64,000 nucleotides of DNA from assembly GCA_900767715.1 (NCBI GenBank), contig CAAGAD010000005.1, forward strand, positions 310,001 through 374,000, read 5' to 3'. Below, piece by piece: positions 52,116-59,087 of the stretch (positions within the stretch are counted from its first letter, which is position 1; every line of letters begins with the position of its first letter). The notes under the pieces are model-generated. The model did not search any database. It was not told where the DNA came from and worked only from the letters and a program-made list of their open reading frames with translations. Position numbers and translations under genes: made by a program. This stretch comes from Clostridia bacterium (lineage in GTDB: Bacteria > Bacillota > Clostridia > Christensenellales > UBA1242).

Positions 52116-52295
52116 ATATTAAGTTGTGACGCTACTGCAAAGAGTGACAGATGTATTTGCTGACGTATGGGTAGAGCGGGCTCTCCCGGACTTCGTCGCA
52201 AGACGACTCGTCGGCTTTGGCTATCAACTTGCCACCGGCAACTTGATTTAACGCGTCGCCCCATCTGAGCTAGTGGACCATATTAAGTTGTGACG
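52097..52295 (-). repeat. 35-bp direct repeat of the tRNA-Lys 5' part enclosing a 129-bp segment
   Basis: The 35 bases at 52097-52131 (19 of the tRNA-Lys 5' end plus 16 of its flank) recur exactly at 52261-52295. The 129 bases between them (52132-52260) form, on the minus strand, one open frame of 42 codons ending in TAG, reading GDALNQVAGGKLIAKADE... and ...SPLYPYVSKYICHSLQ. The segment also holds hairpins such as CGTC-GCAA-GACG. The repeat pair looks like the scar of an insertion or duplication at a tRNA gene. Confidence 0.85.
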
Positions 52296-52338
52296 AGTGC
52301 TTTGTTCAAATCGTCACCTATTTATTAGCGACTTTTGT

Positions 52339-52367
52339 ATTATACCTAACTATTTTACAAAAAACAA
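52339..52367 (-). promoter_or_regulatory. Promoter of the tRNA-Lys / tRNA-Leu transcript
   Basis: -35 TTGTTT (52362-52367), 17-base spacer, -10 TATAAT (52339-52344). The transcript would read through the repeat region before tRNA-Lys. Confidence 0.6.
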
Positions 52368-52469
52368 GTGTTTTTAAACAATTTTTATTAAAATTTGCAA
52401 AAATATTTGGTTTACGATTTAATTCGGGCACGTGTAAGATTAATTTTAGCAGAGTTTGGAGCAAAAACA

Positions 52470-52499
52470 TTGACAAAGTCAGTGACTTAAATGTACAAT
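52470..52499 (+). promoter_or_regulatory. Promoter of the 52528 gene
   Basis: -35 TTGACA (52470-52475), 18-base spacer, -10 TACAAT (52494-52499). Confidence 0.65.
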
Positions 52500-52527
52500 A
52501 GAATCAAATAGAATTAGGGAGAAAAAT

Positions 52528-53085
52528 ATGGGCAACACAAAGGAAAATATTAGTTGGAAAAACGCTGATTTCGCAAGCAAGATTTTGGGCAAGCGAATTG
52601 AAGAGAAAAAAGATTTGGACGGGCTTTCTCACGTGTGCGTTATCAAAAAGGTGCGCATTATGAAGGACGGGAGCGTGAAGATTTTGGTCGGCAGTAAGCA
52701 AACGAGTCAATTCGACCACGTTATTCACATTTTGGACAAATATTGTTTCCACTATTCCGACACGAGAATGCAAGGCACGGAATTGTTCCCTGTCGATGTG
52801 ATATTCCGCTATGGCAGAATTATAAATTCCACTTCCCTAGCCGATTTTAGAAAGGGTATTGTAAACTTCAACGACGACTTGCAACTGACTTGGCTAAACA
52901 TCTTGAAAAACGCGGGTGAACTCGTGCCAAGAGAGTATGAAGCGTCAAAGCAAGAAGAATACACAAGATATTTTGCATCACTGGCAAAGACAAAAGAAGG
53001 CAAATTTGCCTTGGACGCACTTCGCAAAGTGTTGGCTGACCCAAGACTTGCGCAAAGCGAGAAAGAAAGCGGAAAGGTGAAATAA
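52528..53085 (+). CDS. Uncharacterised protein, 185 aa
   Basis: A soluble protein without recognised family. A basic N-terminal half (ASKILGKRIEEKKDL, VCVIKKVRIMKDGSVKILVG) precedes a helical C-terminal half with LTWLNILKNAGELVPREYEA and a charged tail. AGGGAG lies before the ATG. A shared terminator separates it from the converging 53111 gene. Confidence 0.65.
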   Translation: MGNTKENISWKNADFASKILGKRIEEKKDLDGLSHVCVIKKVRIMKDGSVKILVGSKQTSQFDHVIHILDKYCFHYSDTRMQGTELFPVDVIFRYGRIINSTSLADFRKGIVNFNDDLQLTWLNILKNAGELVPREYEASKQEEYTRYFASLAKTKEGKFALDALRKVLADPRLAQSEKESGKVK

Positions 53086-53113
53086 AAAAGAACTCAATCG
53101 AGTTCTTTTTTTA
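53084..53113. terminator. Bidirectional terminator between 52528 and 53111 genes
   Basis: AAAAAGAACTC-AATC-GAGTTCTTTTT; the same stem as after ftsZ. Confidence 0.88.
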
Positions 53114-54505
53114 TCTAATTATTTCATCTTCGACGGTAACGGCTGTACCTTTTCTAGACGCATTTTCTAACTTGGCAATTCGGTCTTGTTCTTTTTGTTT
53201 CGCGTTTGCGTTCTTGGCTAATAGTTGAGAGATGAGCGTGTCGAGCGGTGGTGTATCTTTTAGAATATCACTCTCTCTATTTAGCAATTTTGCCAAAACC
53301 AGTGCTTGACTTGGGAATTCTTTGTTTAGCGCGTCCAAGTCGTCTGGCAAGTCTAGTTTTGGATATTTTTTCGCTCGGTAGCGGTCGATAATCTCTTGCA
53401 AGCAACTCTCTCGCACTTCACGAGTGAGTGTTCTGTTAGGGTCTTTGAGCATTTGCTTCAAGGCATAATTTTCGGCTCTTTTGACGAATATGGTACACAT
53501 ATTGCGCATATCCAATGTGCTGAAACCTTTTATCGAAAGCCATTTGTCGTCAACATAGTAGCCCTTGATTAGAAATTTTGCGATTTTGTGATAGTCGTCA
53601 GCGGTTAGGTTGGCGTTGTCCAAACCTTTGGTGAACGAACCGACGATGATGTTCATATTGTCACCCTCCGCGATGATTCGGTCGATGATTGTCGTGCGTT
53701 GCGCTGGTTTCAATCTTTGGTCAACGATGAGCGCATAAACGCAGTTGTTTAGTTTGATGTTGTGCACCAAATAATCAATTTCTTCGCTCGACAATTTGAA
53801 TGACAAGAATGACTGCAAACTTTCCGCTTTCCAATTTTGGTTCACAAAAAGTGCGGACATCATCTTTTTGCGCATTTCGGGTGAAGCGCACTGCCACATA
53901 CGTTTGATGAGCACATTGTTGGTGGCAACGTCTTCCCCGCTCAAAATACATTCGATTAGGCTATCTTTCATTGCCTGACCGCCGTCACATTCGAGCATAC
54001 TGCATGCCACGGTTAAATACTTGTTCGCGACCACTTGGCGAGCAATCTTTTGCAAATTGTCTTCGTCCAAAACTGAACCGCAACTCTCCACAAAGTTGAG
54101 AATGATGATTTGAGATTTTGTGGCAAGAATGGCGTCAACGAGCACATCTTTTGTGCGGGGTGAACAATCCTTGACATTACGAATAAACTTGTTCATTAGG
54201 TCGGTATTCTTTATCTTGGCAATCTTGGTCGCGAGCAAAAATTTTTCTTCTTCAGTGACAAATGGCTTGCACGCAATGTTGTACATTGTTAGTGCGTTCT
54301 TGCTATTCAAAATTATCTGCACAAGTTTATGCAATTCGTCTTCGGTGATTCCATTCATTCTGATAGCCACGGCATACGCCAAACTGCTATCGTTACAGTC
54401 AAGCACGGCGTTCATACCTCTCAAATACACCTTGCTTCTGCCAAAGGCTTCATACTCCGCATTCATACACGCCACAAAGACTGCCGAATTAAACTGACTA
54501 TTCAT
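53111..54505 (-). CDS. Uncharacterised helical-repeat protein, 464 aa
   Basis: A soluble, almost fully alpha-helical protein. Units of 30-40 residues of the kind ...EDELHKLVQIILNSKNALTMY, ...RTKDVLVDAILATKSQIIIL and ...MKDSLIECILSGEDVATNN recur through residues 40-330, which suggests a HEAT- or TPR-like solenoid. The tail is charged. No enzyme motif is seen. AGGGG precedes the ATG. It may be a scaffold or interaction protein; I do not know its function. Confidence 0.65.
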   Translation of the reverse strand: MNSQFNSAVFVACMNAEYEAFGRSKVYLRGMNAVLDCNDSSLAYAVAIRMNGITEDELHKLVQIILNSKNALTMYNIACKPFVTEEEKFLLATKIAKIKNTDLMNKFIRNVKDCSPRTKDVLVDAILATKSQIIILNFVESCGSVLDEDNLQKIARQVVANKYLTVACSMLECDGGQAMKDSLIECILSGEDVATNNVLIKRMWQCASPEMRKKMMSALFVNQNWKAESLQSFLSFKLSSEEIDYLVHNIKLNNCVYALIVDQRLKPAQRTTIIDRIIAEGDNMNIIVGSFTKGLDNANLTADDYHKIAKFLIKGYYVDDKWLSIKGFSTLDMRNMCTIFVKRAENYALKQMLKDPNRTLTREVRESCLQEIIDRYRAKKYPKLDLPDDLDALNKEFPSQALVLAKLLNRESDILKDTPPLDTLISQLLAKNANAKQKEQDRIAKLENASRKGTAVTVEDEIIR

Positions 54506-54533
54506 ATTTTTCCCCTACTCTTTTTGTGGAGTT

Positions 54534-54561
54534 ATTATAGCACGAATCGGCAAACTGTCAA
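54534..54561 (-). promoter_or_regulatory. Promoter of the 53111 gene
   Basis: -35 TTGACA (54556-54561), 16-base spacer, -10 TATAAT (54534-54539). Confidence 0.75.
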
Positions 54562-54589
54562 TAGTGAGCAGTTTTGTATATATGCGGAC

Positions 54590-54618
54590 AAAAAAAGAAC
54601 TCTGCACGAGTTCTCTTT
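54590..54618 (-). terminator. Terminator after rplS
   Basis: GAACTC-GTGCA-GAGTTC stem with seven T on the minus strand; related in sequence to the terminators at 18716 and 53084. Confidence 0.85.
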
Positions 54619-54624
54619 TCTTCA

Positions 54625-54990
54625 TTATTTGCTTTCAGTTGGTTTAACTGATGCATCTTTAATCTTAGCCGCTTTACCCATACGGTTACGTTGATAGTAC
54701 AATTTTGCACGACGAACTTTACCAGGACGAGTGATTTCGACCTTGGCAATCTTTGGTGAGTGCAATGGGAAAGTTCTCTCAACACCGATACCATAAGATA
54801 CACGACGGACAGTGAATGTTTCGTTGATGCCGTGATTTTTCTTGGCAATTACAACGCCTTCGTACGCCTGTAATCTCTCTTTATCTCCTTCGATAACCTT
54901 AACATAAACTTTAACGGTATCGCCAACATTAAAAGGAGTAAGGTTGGTTTTTAGGTTCTCTTGCTCAATTACATCAATAATATTGCTCAT
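54625..54990 (-). CDS. rplS: 50S ribosomal protein L19
   Basis: L19 lies at the subunit interface. The 121 residues show FNVGDTVKVYVKVIEGDKERLQAYEG, the pattern VERTFPLHSPKIAKVEI and RAKLYYQRNRMGKAAKIK. GGAGG precedes the ATG. In many Firmicutes it follows trmD; here it is detached and stands alone with its own leader and terminator. Confidence 0.98.
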   Translation of the reverse strand: MSNIIDVIEQENLKTNLTPFNVGDTVKVYVKVIEGDKERLQAYEGVVIAKKNHGINETFTVRRVSYGIGVERTFPLHSPKIAKVEITRPGKVRRAKLYYQRNRMGKAAKIKDASVKPTESK

Positions 54991-55050
54991 TCCTAAACCT
55001 CCATAAATATACTAAAATGTGCTCACTGTTGTTGTGTCGGCCCATTTCAT
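54991..55050 (-). promoter_or_regulatory. Leader of rplS
   Basis: About 60 transcribed bases precede the ATG, with a small ATTTC-AAAT-GAAAT hairpin and complementary CAC/GTG stretches. L19 leaders that control their own gene are known in Firmicutes. I cannot confirm that consensus here. Confidence 0.35.
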
Positions 55051-55055
55051 TTGAA

Positions 55056-55084
55056 ATATTAGCATACTTACGCGAATTTTGCAA
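55056..55084 (-). promoter_or_regulatory. Promoter of rplS
   Basis: -35 TTGCAA (55079-55084), 17-base spacer, -10 TAATAT (55056-55061) with TGC before it. Confidence 0.65.
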
Positions 55085-55122
55085 GTGGAAAAGCGTAATT
55101 TCTTGACAAAATTTTAATTTAG

Positions 55123-55151
55123 TTGACAAAACTTTCGCACGGCTATATTCT
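55123..55151 (+). promoter_or_regulatory. Promoter of the 55160 HTH gene (near-leaderless)
   Basis: -35 TTGACA (55123-55128), 17-base spacer, -10 TATTCT (55146-55151), eight bases to the ATG. A second TTGACAAAA copy lies 20 bases upstream (55103-55111) and could be a regulator site. Confidence 0.6.
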
Positions 55152-55159
55152 TAATCTAT

Positions 55160-55372
55160 ATGACGACAGCAAAACGAGTGGGTGAAAATCTAAAATATGC
55201 GCGAAAATTAAAAGGCTTGACGCAAAAGCAGGTCGCCGAGCAATTAAATATGACGCAACAGCAATATTCACGCTTTGAAAATGGCGTGTTTGAACTTAAT
55301 TATGACTTGATTATGACGCTGTGCAAAATGCTCGATACTACTCCAAACGAACTCTTTGATTTTAATGATTAA
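55160..55372 (+). CDS. XRE-family HTH regulator, 70 aa
   Basis: A stand-alone HTH protein. VGENLKYARKLKGLTQKQVAEQLNMTQQQYSRFENG is a textbook helix-turn-helix, and MLDTTPNELFDF closes the domain. No ribosome binding site is present; the promoter puts the transcript start within a base or two of the ATG. It is divergent from rplS. Confidence 0.9.
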   Translation: MTTAKRVGENLKYARKLKGLTQKQVAEQLNMTQQQYSRFENGVFELNYDLIMTLCKMLDTTPNELFDFND

Positions 55373-55399
55373 AAACTCACGCGTTGTGAGTTTTTTTTG
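55371..55399 (+). terminator. Terminator after the 55160 HTH gene
   Basis: AAAACTCAC-GCGTT-GTGAGTTTT with eight T. Confidence 0.88.
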
Positions 55400-55449
55400 T
55401 TAAACAACTTTATTACTGCCACTAGCCTTTTTTGACTGACTAACACAGG

Positions 55450-55911
55450 TTATTTGTTGACAAATTGATAAACAAAGTGTTCAAAATGAAATTCTCTTTC
55501 CGGTAAAACAAAATCTTCTATATTAATTTGTTTACGCGAGATTGACCGATAATCTATCGGGTGACCAATGCCAAGTTGAACAAAGTCAACTCGTTTGGTT
55601 GTACGCAATATTTTTTTGATTAATTGAACGAGCCAGTCAAGTTGTTCTTTGGCACAAACATAATATTCGTTGCTAATCATCTCAACATCTGTTGGCTTGT
55701 AGCACAAAGGGACATTCGTTCTAATTGAATAAACATTTTTATTTGGAAACAAATTATTGGCGATTTCCCTTTCTTGCGGATACAAGTTGGTAGAAAAAGT
55801 AATTGAATCTCTGTCCGAAAATACTGTCAAACCGCTAGCTAATGTGTTTGAAAATTCGTACCTTGTTTTTGTCAATGGCTCTTCAAATGCAATTAGATAT
55901 ACTACACTCAT
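55450..55911 (-). CDS. Uncharacterised protein, 153 aa
   Basis: A soluble protein with mixed strands and helices, e.g. SVVYLIAFEEPLTKTRYEF and KEQLDWLVQLIKKILRTTKRVDFVQLGIGH. No family or catalytic motif recognised. AAAGGAAG precedes the ATG. It lies between an HTH gene and yraN. Confidence 0.6.
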   Translation of the reverse strand: MSVVYLIAFEEPLTKTRYEFSNTLASGLTVFSDRDSITFSTNLYPQEREIANNLFPNKNVYSIRTNVPLCYKPTDVEMISNEYYVCAKEQLDWLVQLIKKILRTTKRVDFVQLGIGHPIDYRSISRKQINIEDFVLPEREFHFEHFVYQFVNK

Positions 55912-55941
55912 TTTGTCTTCCTTTAACTATATTTTGGCAAA

Positions 55942-56319
55942 TTAAAATGCGTTTTCGATGTGGGTTATTTGGTCGCCGAGAATGGCTACGACGTCAAAAC
56001 GGCAAGGGGCGTTGAGTTTGCGCTTCATTTTGAGATACAAACTGGCAACGGCGCGGATTTTTTGCTGTTTTTGTGGGGTGACGGCCTCTTGGGGCAAGCC
56101 AAAATATGCCGTTGCGCGATATTTCACTTCGACGAAAACTATGCTGTCGCGGTCAAGCGCAATTATGTCTATCTCCCCTATTGGACAGGTGAAATTGCGG
56201 TCGACTATTTTATAACCCTTGGCGGTCAAAAACTCGCACGCACGATTTTCATTTATCTTGCCTTTGACGCTATCGAACTGACGACCCAAATTTTCATAGC
56301 CGTGATATTTAGATTTCAT
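55942..56319 (-). CDS. yraN: YraN family (UPF0102) nuclease-like protein
   Basis: A small PD-(D/E)xK-fold protein. The core GEIDIIALDRDSIVFVEVK carries the expected acidic residues and lysine at about residues 48-66. Its function is not settled; in Firmicutes it usually sits near rnhB and rbgA, as here. There is no ribosome binding site and the -10 box lies six bases before the ATG. Confidence 0.9.
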   Translation of the reverse strand: MKSKYHGYENLGRQFDSVKGKINENRACEFLTAKGYKIVDRNFTCPIGEIDIIALDRDSIVFVEVKYRATAYFGLPQEAVTPQKQQKIRAVASLYLKMKRKLNAPCRFDVVAILGDQITHIENAF

Positions 56320-56325
56320 AATTTA

Positions 56326-56354
56326 ATTATATCATCGAAAATTAGTATTGGCAA
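56326..56354 (-). promoter_or_regulatory. Promoter of yraN (leaderless type)
   Basis: -35 TTGCCA (56349-56354), 17-base spacer, -10 TATAAT (56326-56331), six bases to the ATG at 56319. Confidence 0.75.
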
Positions 56355-56467
56355 ACAAAATGTTATGTTTTGGACTGGCAGATTATTTTAGATTTTTAAA
56401 TGCCAAATTAGATGTGCTAGGTGCGGGGCGTGACGAACAAAATGGACAAAACTTCAAAGCATTTGCC

Positions 56468-56493
56468 ACAAAAAAACGAGTGTTTACTCGTTT
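56468..56493 (-). terminator. Terminator after rbgA
   Basis: AAACGAGT / ACTCGTTT hairpin with T run on the minus strand, overlapping the rbgA stop. Confidence 0.8.
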
Positions 56494-57320
56494 ATGCTGT
56501 CTAATGTAATTTTACCCAAAGCACCTTTACGGAAATCGGTCAAAATAAGTTTCTCAATGCGGTCATAATCGATGTCGCCACCGCGTTCTATGCAACCGCG
56601 TTTTTTGGCGATATTTTCCAAAATTTCGCGTGGTGTTTTATCTTGGACATCAACTTGATATTTACCGAAAACGCCAAATTTTGCATATTCTCGAATGAAA
56701 AATATGCATAAATCATACAAATCGACCACATCGTCCTTTACTGAGCCCAAAAGAGCGAGTTTGTAGCCAACGGTTTGGTCGGTAAAACTTGGCCAAAGTG
56801 TGCCTGGGGTATCCATAATTTCGAGTGACGGATTTAGGCGCACCCATTGAATATTGCGAGTGACACCCGGCTTGTCACCAGTGACGGCACGAGCCTTGCC
56901 GACAAGGTTGTTGATGAGTGTGCTTTTGCCACAATTTGGCACGCCGACAATCATTCCGCGCAAGATAAATTTTGCGCCCTTTAACCTATTCTGTTCTAGG
57001 CGGTCGGCGAAAATTTGGTTGACCAAACGGACAATCACCTGTCCCGACTTTGATTGCGTGGAATTGAGTATCACCACTCTACTATTTGGCAGGGCTTCAA
57101 AATACGATTTAAAAGACGTTGTGGCGCGTTCGTTGGCTAGGTCGGCTTTATTTAAAACGTAGATGATAGGTTTATTGCCAATCACCTTGCTAAACTCGGG
57201 ATTGACGCAAGACAGTGGCGCACGTGCGTCCAAAACGTACACGAAAAAGTCGCACAGTTTGGCTGTGTCTTGCATTTGGCGTAACGTTTTGGTCATATGA
57301 CCTGGAAACCACTGTATCAT
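56484..57320 (-). CDS. rbgA: Ribosome biogenesis GTPase RbgA (YlqF)
   Basis: A circularly permuted GTPase needed for late assembly of the 50S subunit. The motif order is permuted: NKAD at residues 57-60 (G4), GVPNCGKS at 126-133 (G1), DTPG at 170-173 (G3). The start WFPGHMTKTLRQM is conserved. The length of 278 residues is normal. AAAAGGAC precedes the ATG. It ends the run that starts with ylxM. Confidence 0.96.
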   Translation of the reverse strand: MIQWFPGHMTKTLRQMQDTAKLCDFFVYVLDARAPLSCVNPEFSKVIGNKPIIYVLNKADLANERATTSFKSYFEALPNSRVVILNSTQSKSGQVIVRLVNQIFADRLEQNRLKGAKFILRGMIVGVPNCGKSTLINNLVGKARAVTGDKPGVTRNIQWVRLNPSLEIMDTPGTLWPSFTDQTVGYKLALLGSVKDDVVDLYDLCIFFIREYAKFGVFGKYQVDVQDKTPREILENIAKKRGCIERGGDIDYDRIEKLILTDFRKGALGKITLDSINE

Positions 57321-57330
57321 AAAAGTCCTT

Positions 57331-57993
57331 TTAGTCCAACAAGTCTGGACGATTTCGTTTGGTGTTGTCTAGCGAGTTTTGGGCACGCCATTTGGCGATT
57401 TCTGCGTGGTTGCCACTGAGCAAAACGTCTGGCACACGCATACCTTCAAACTCGGCTGGACGGGTGTATTGGTCGTATTCAAGCAAGTTGGACGAAAAAC
57501 TCTCGTCAACAATGCTATCTGCACTGATTACGCCGTCAACAAGGCGTGAAATGCAGTCGGTGAACACCATTGCTGGCAACTCCCCGCCCGTAAGCACATA
57601 GTCGCCGATTGAGATTTCGGTCACGTTATATTTCTGCAAAACGCGCTGGTCAATGCCTTCATAATGCCCGCAAATGATGATAATATGCTCGAATTTGGCA
57701 TACTCGCGTGCCAAAGCCTGTTTGAGCACCTTGCCACGTGGCGACATATACACCACCACTGCTTCGTCGTCAAGCACGCTGTCAATAGCCTCGCAAAGTG
57801 GTGCGCACATCATAATCATACCGCTTCCGCCACCGAATGGTGCGTCGTCGCATTTTTGATGTACATCGTGAGCAAAGTCACGAATATTTACAAGGTTTAT
57901 TTTCAACACGCCTTTTCGTTCGGCGCGCTCCAAAATGCTCATCTTTATAGGTGCAAACATCTCTGGGAAAAGCGTTAGAATGTCTATTCTCAT
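57331..57993 (-). CDS. trmD: tRNA (guanine37-N1)-methyltransferase
   Basis: TrmD forms m1G37, which prevents frameshifting. It has the trefoil-knot motifs DAPFGGGSGMIMM, IICGHYEGIDQRV and SIGDYVLTGGELPAMV, and the C-terminal helix with DVLLSGNHAEI. The length of 220 residues is slightly short but complete. ATGA overlap with rimM upstream. Confidence 0.97.
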   Translation of the reverse strand: MRIDILTLFPEMFAPIKMSILERAERKGVLKINLVNIRDFAHDVHQKCDDAPFGGGSGMIMMCAPLCEAIDSVLDDEAVVVYMSPRGKVLKQALAREYAKFEHIIIICGHYEGIDQRVLQKYNVTEISIGDYVLTGGELPAMVFTDCISRLVDGVISADSIVDESFSSNLLEYDQYTRPAEFEGMRVPDVLLSGNHAEIAKWRAQNSLDNTKRNRPDLLD

Positions 57994-58490
57994 ACACGTA
58001 CCCCCAAATAACGTTCTTTATCTACGACAAGGTGTTTACCGTCCTTGCTGAGCCAAATGACGTCTTGCACCATAGGAATTTGGTAAGTCATTCCCGAGTC
58101 ACCGATTGTGAGCACAGTGGCTGAGCCATAATCGTCATATTTCACCACCACACCCATAGGCTCGCCCTCTTCCGTCTTGACTTCAAAGCCGACCACGTCG
58201 CTAGCACGCAACTCACCATAAAGCGCTGGGTAATCGTTGCGGTCAATCATTATGTATTGATTGCGAAATTTCTCCGCGTCATCAATGGTGTGCAAAGTGT
58301 CAAGCCCGAGCGAATAAAAGCCGTTCAAACTTTTGACCGACAAAATTTGAGAAGGTATGTTCTGTTTGCCTAAATACACCTTCTTAAAGTCTGTCATTGA
58401 AATGCCATCATCAATCAAAGGGCGAACCTTAACTTCGCCCTTCAATCCGTGTGGTCTTACTATCTTTGCGATAGTGAGATAGTTTTGCAT
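57990..58490 (-). CDS. rimM: Ribosome maturation factor RimM
   Basis: RimM helps mature the 30S head. The start LTIAKIVRPHGLKGEVKVRPL, the middle YPALYGELRASDVVGFEV and the PRC-barrel end with KDGKHLVVDKERYLGVRV are typical. The length of 166 residues is normal. It overlaps khpA by one base (TAATG) and trmD by four. Confidence 0.95.
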   Translation of the reverse strand: MQNYLTIAKIVRPHGLKGEVKVRPLIDDGISMTDFKKVYLGKQNIPSQILSVKSLNGFYSLGLDTLHTIDDAEKFRNQYIMIDRNDYPALYGELRASDVVGFEVKTEEGEPMGVVVKYDDYGSATVLTIGDSGMTYQIPMVQDVIWLSKDGKHLVVDKERYLGVRV

Positions 58491-58723
58491 TATTGTTTAC
58501 CTTCAAATTTTACATAGACGCGTTCGTTTGAACGGGTAAAGCCACGCATAAGTGTGCGAATGGCTTGTGCAGTGTTGCCACCGCGACCAATCAAACCGCC
58601 AAGGTCGGCTTCGGTCACGCGAACTGTAAAGCGCGTTTCTTTGCCGTCGTGAGATTCAATTATCTCCACTTGTTCCTTGTCTTGCACCAAAGACTTTACT
58701 AGGTATTCAAGTATCTCTTTCAT
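58490..58723 (-). CDS. khpA: KH-domain RNA-binding protein KhpA (YlqC)
   Basis: A 77-residue KH protein that acts with KhpB as an RNA chaperone linked to cell length in other Firmicutes. TEADLGGLIGRGGNTAQAIRTLM holds the GRGG loop of the KH fold. Its place between rpsP and rimM is conserved. Confidence 0.95.
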   Translation of the reverse strand: MKEILEYLVKSLVQDKEQVEIIESHDGKETRFTVRVTEADLGGLIGRGGNTAQAIRTLMRGFTRSNERVYVKFEGKQ

Positions 58724-58738
58724 ATTGACTACCTACTT

Positions 58739-59035
58739 TTATTTGCTTTTCTTTTTCTTGTCGTTAGTCTTTGTAGGGGTCTTTCCATTAGATTGCAAAA
58801 TGCCTGCTGTTTGCAAAACAGACTTTGCAGTTTCTGTTGGTTGAGCACCTACTGACAACCATTTGTTTGCTTTATCAGCGTCAATTTTGATGGTTGCTGG
58901 ACTAGTCTTTGGGTCATAAGTGCCGATTTGGTCAATGACCTTTTTGTCACGTGCTGAACGAGAATCTGCTACCACTACTCTATAAAATGGTGAGTGATTG
59001 TCTCCTAGTCTTGTAAGTCTAATTCTAACTGCCAT
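58739..59035 (-). CDS. rpsP: 30S ribosomal protein S16
   Basis: S16 is needed for 30S assembly. The start AVRIRLTRLGDNHSPFYRVVVADSR and IDQIGTYDPK are diagnostic, followed by a Lys-rich tail. I chose the ATG at 59035 (98 aa) because GGAGGAATAATT precedes it and the family starts there. Confidence 0.97.
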   Translation of the reverse strand: MAVRIRLTRLGDNHSPFYRVVVADSRSARDKKVIDQIGTYDPKTSPATIKIDADKANKWLSVGAQPTETAKSVLQTAGILQSNGKTPTKTNDKKKKSK

Positions 59036-59087
59036 AATTATTCCTCCATTTGTATTTTTATATTCACACCTTTTGGGTGGCATATAA

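Noticed and set aside
52132..52260. Reading the segment between the tRNA-Lys repeats as a tmRNA-like tag or complete small gene
   Set aside because: The frame has no start codon or ribosome site and lacks a tag ending in ALAA; only a fragment or an RNA can be supported.
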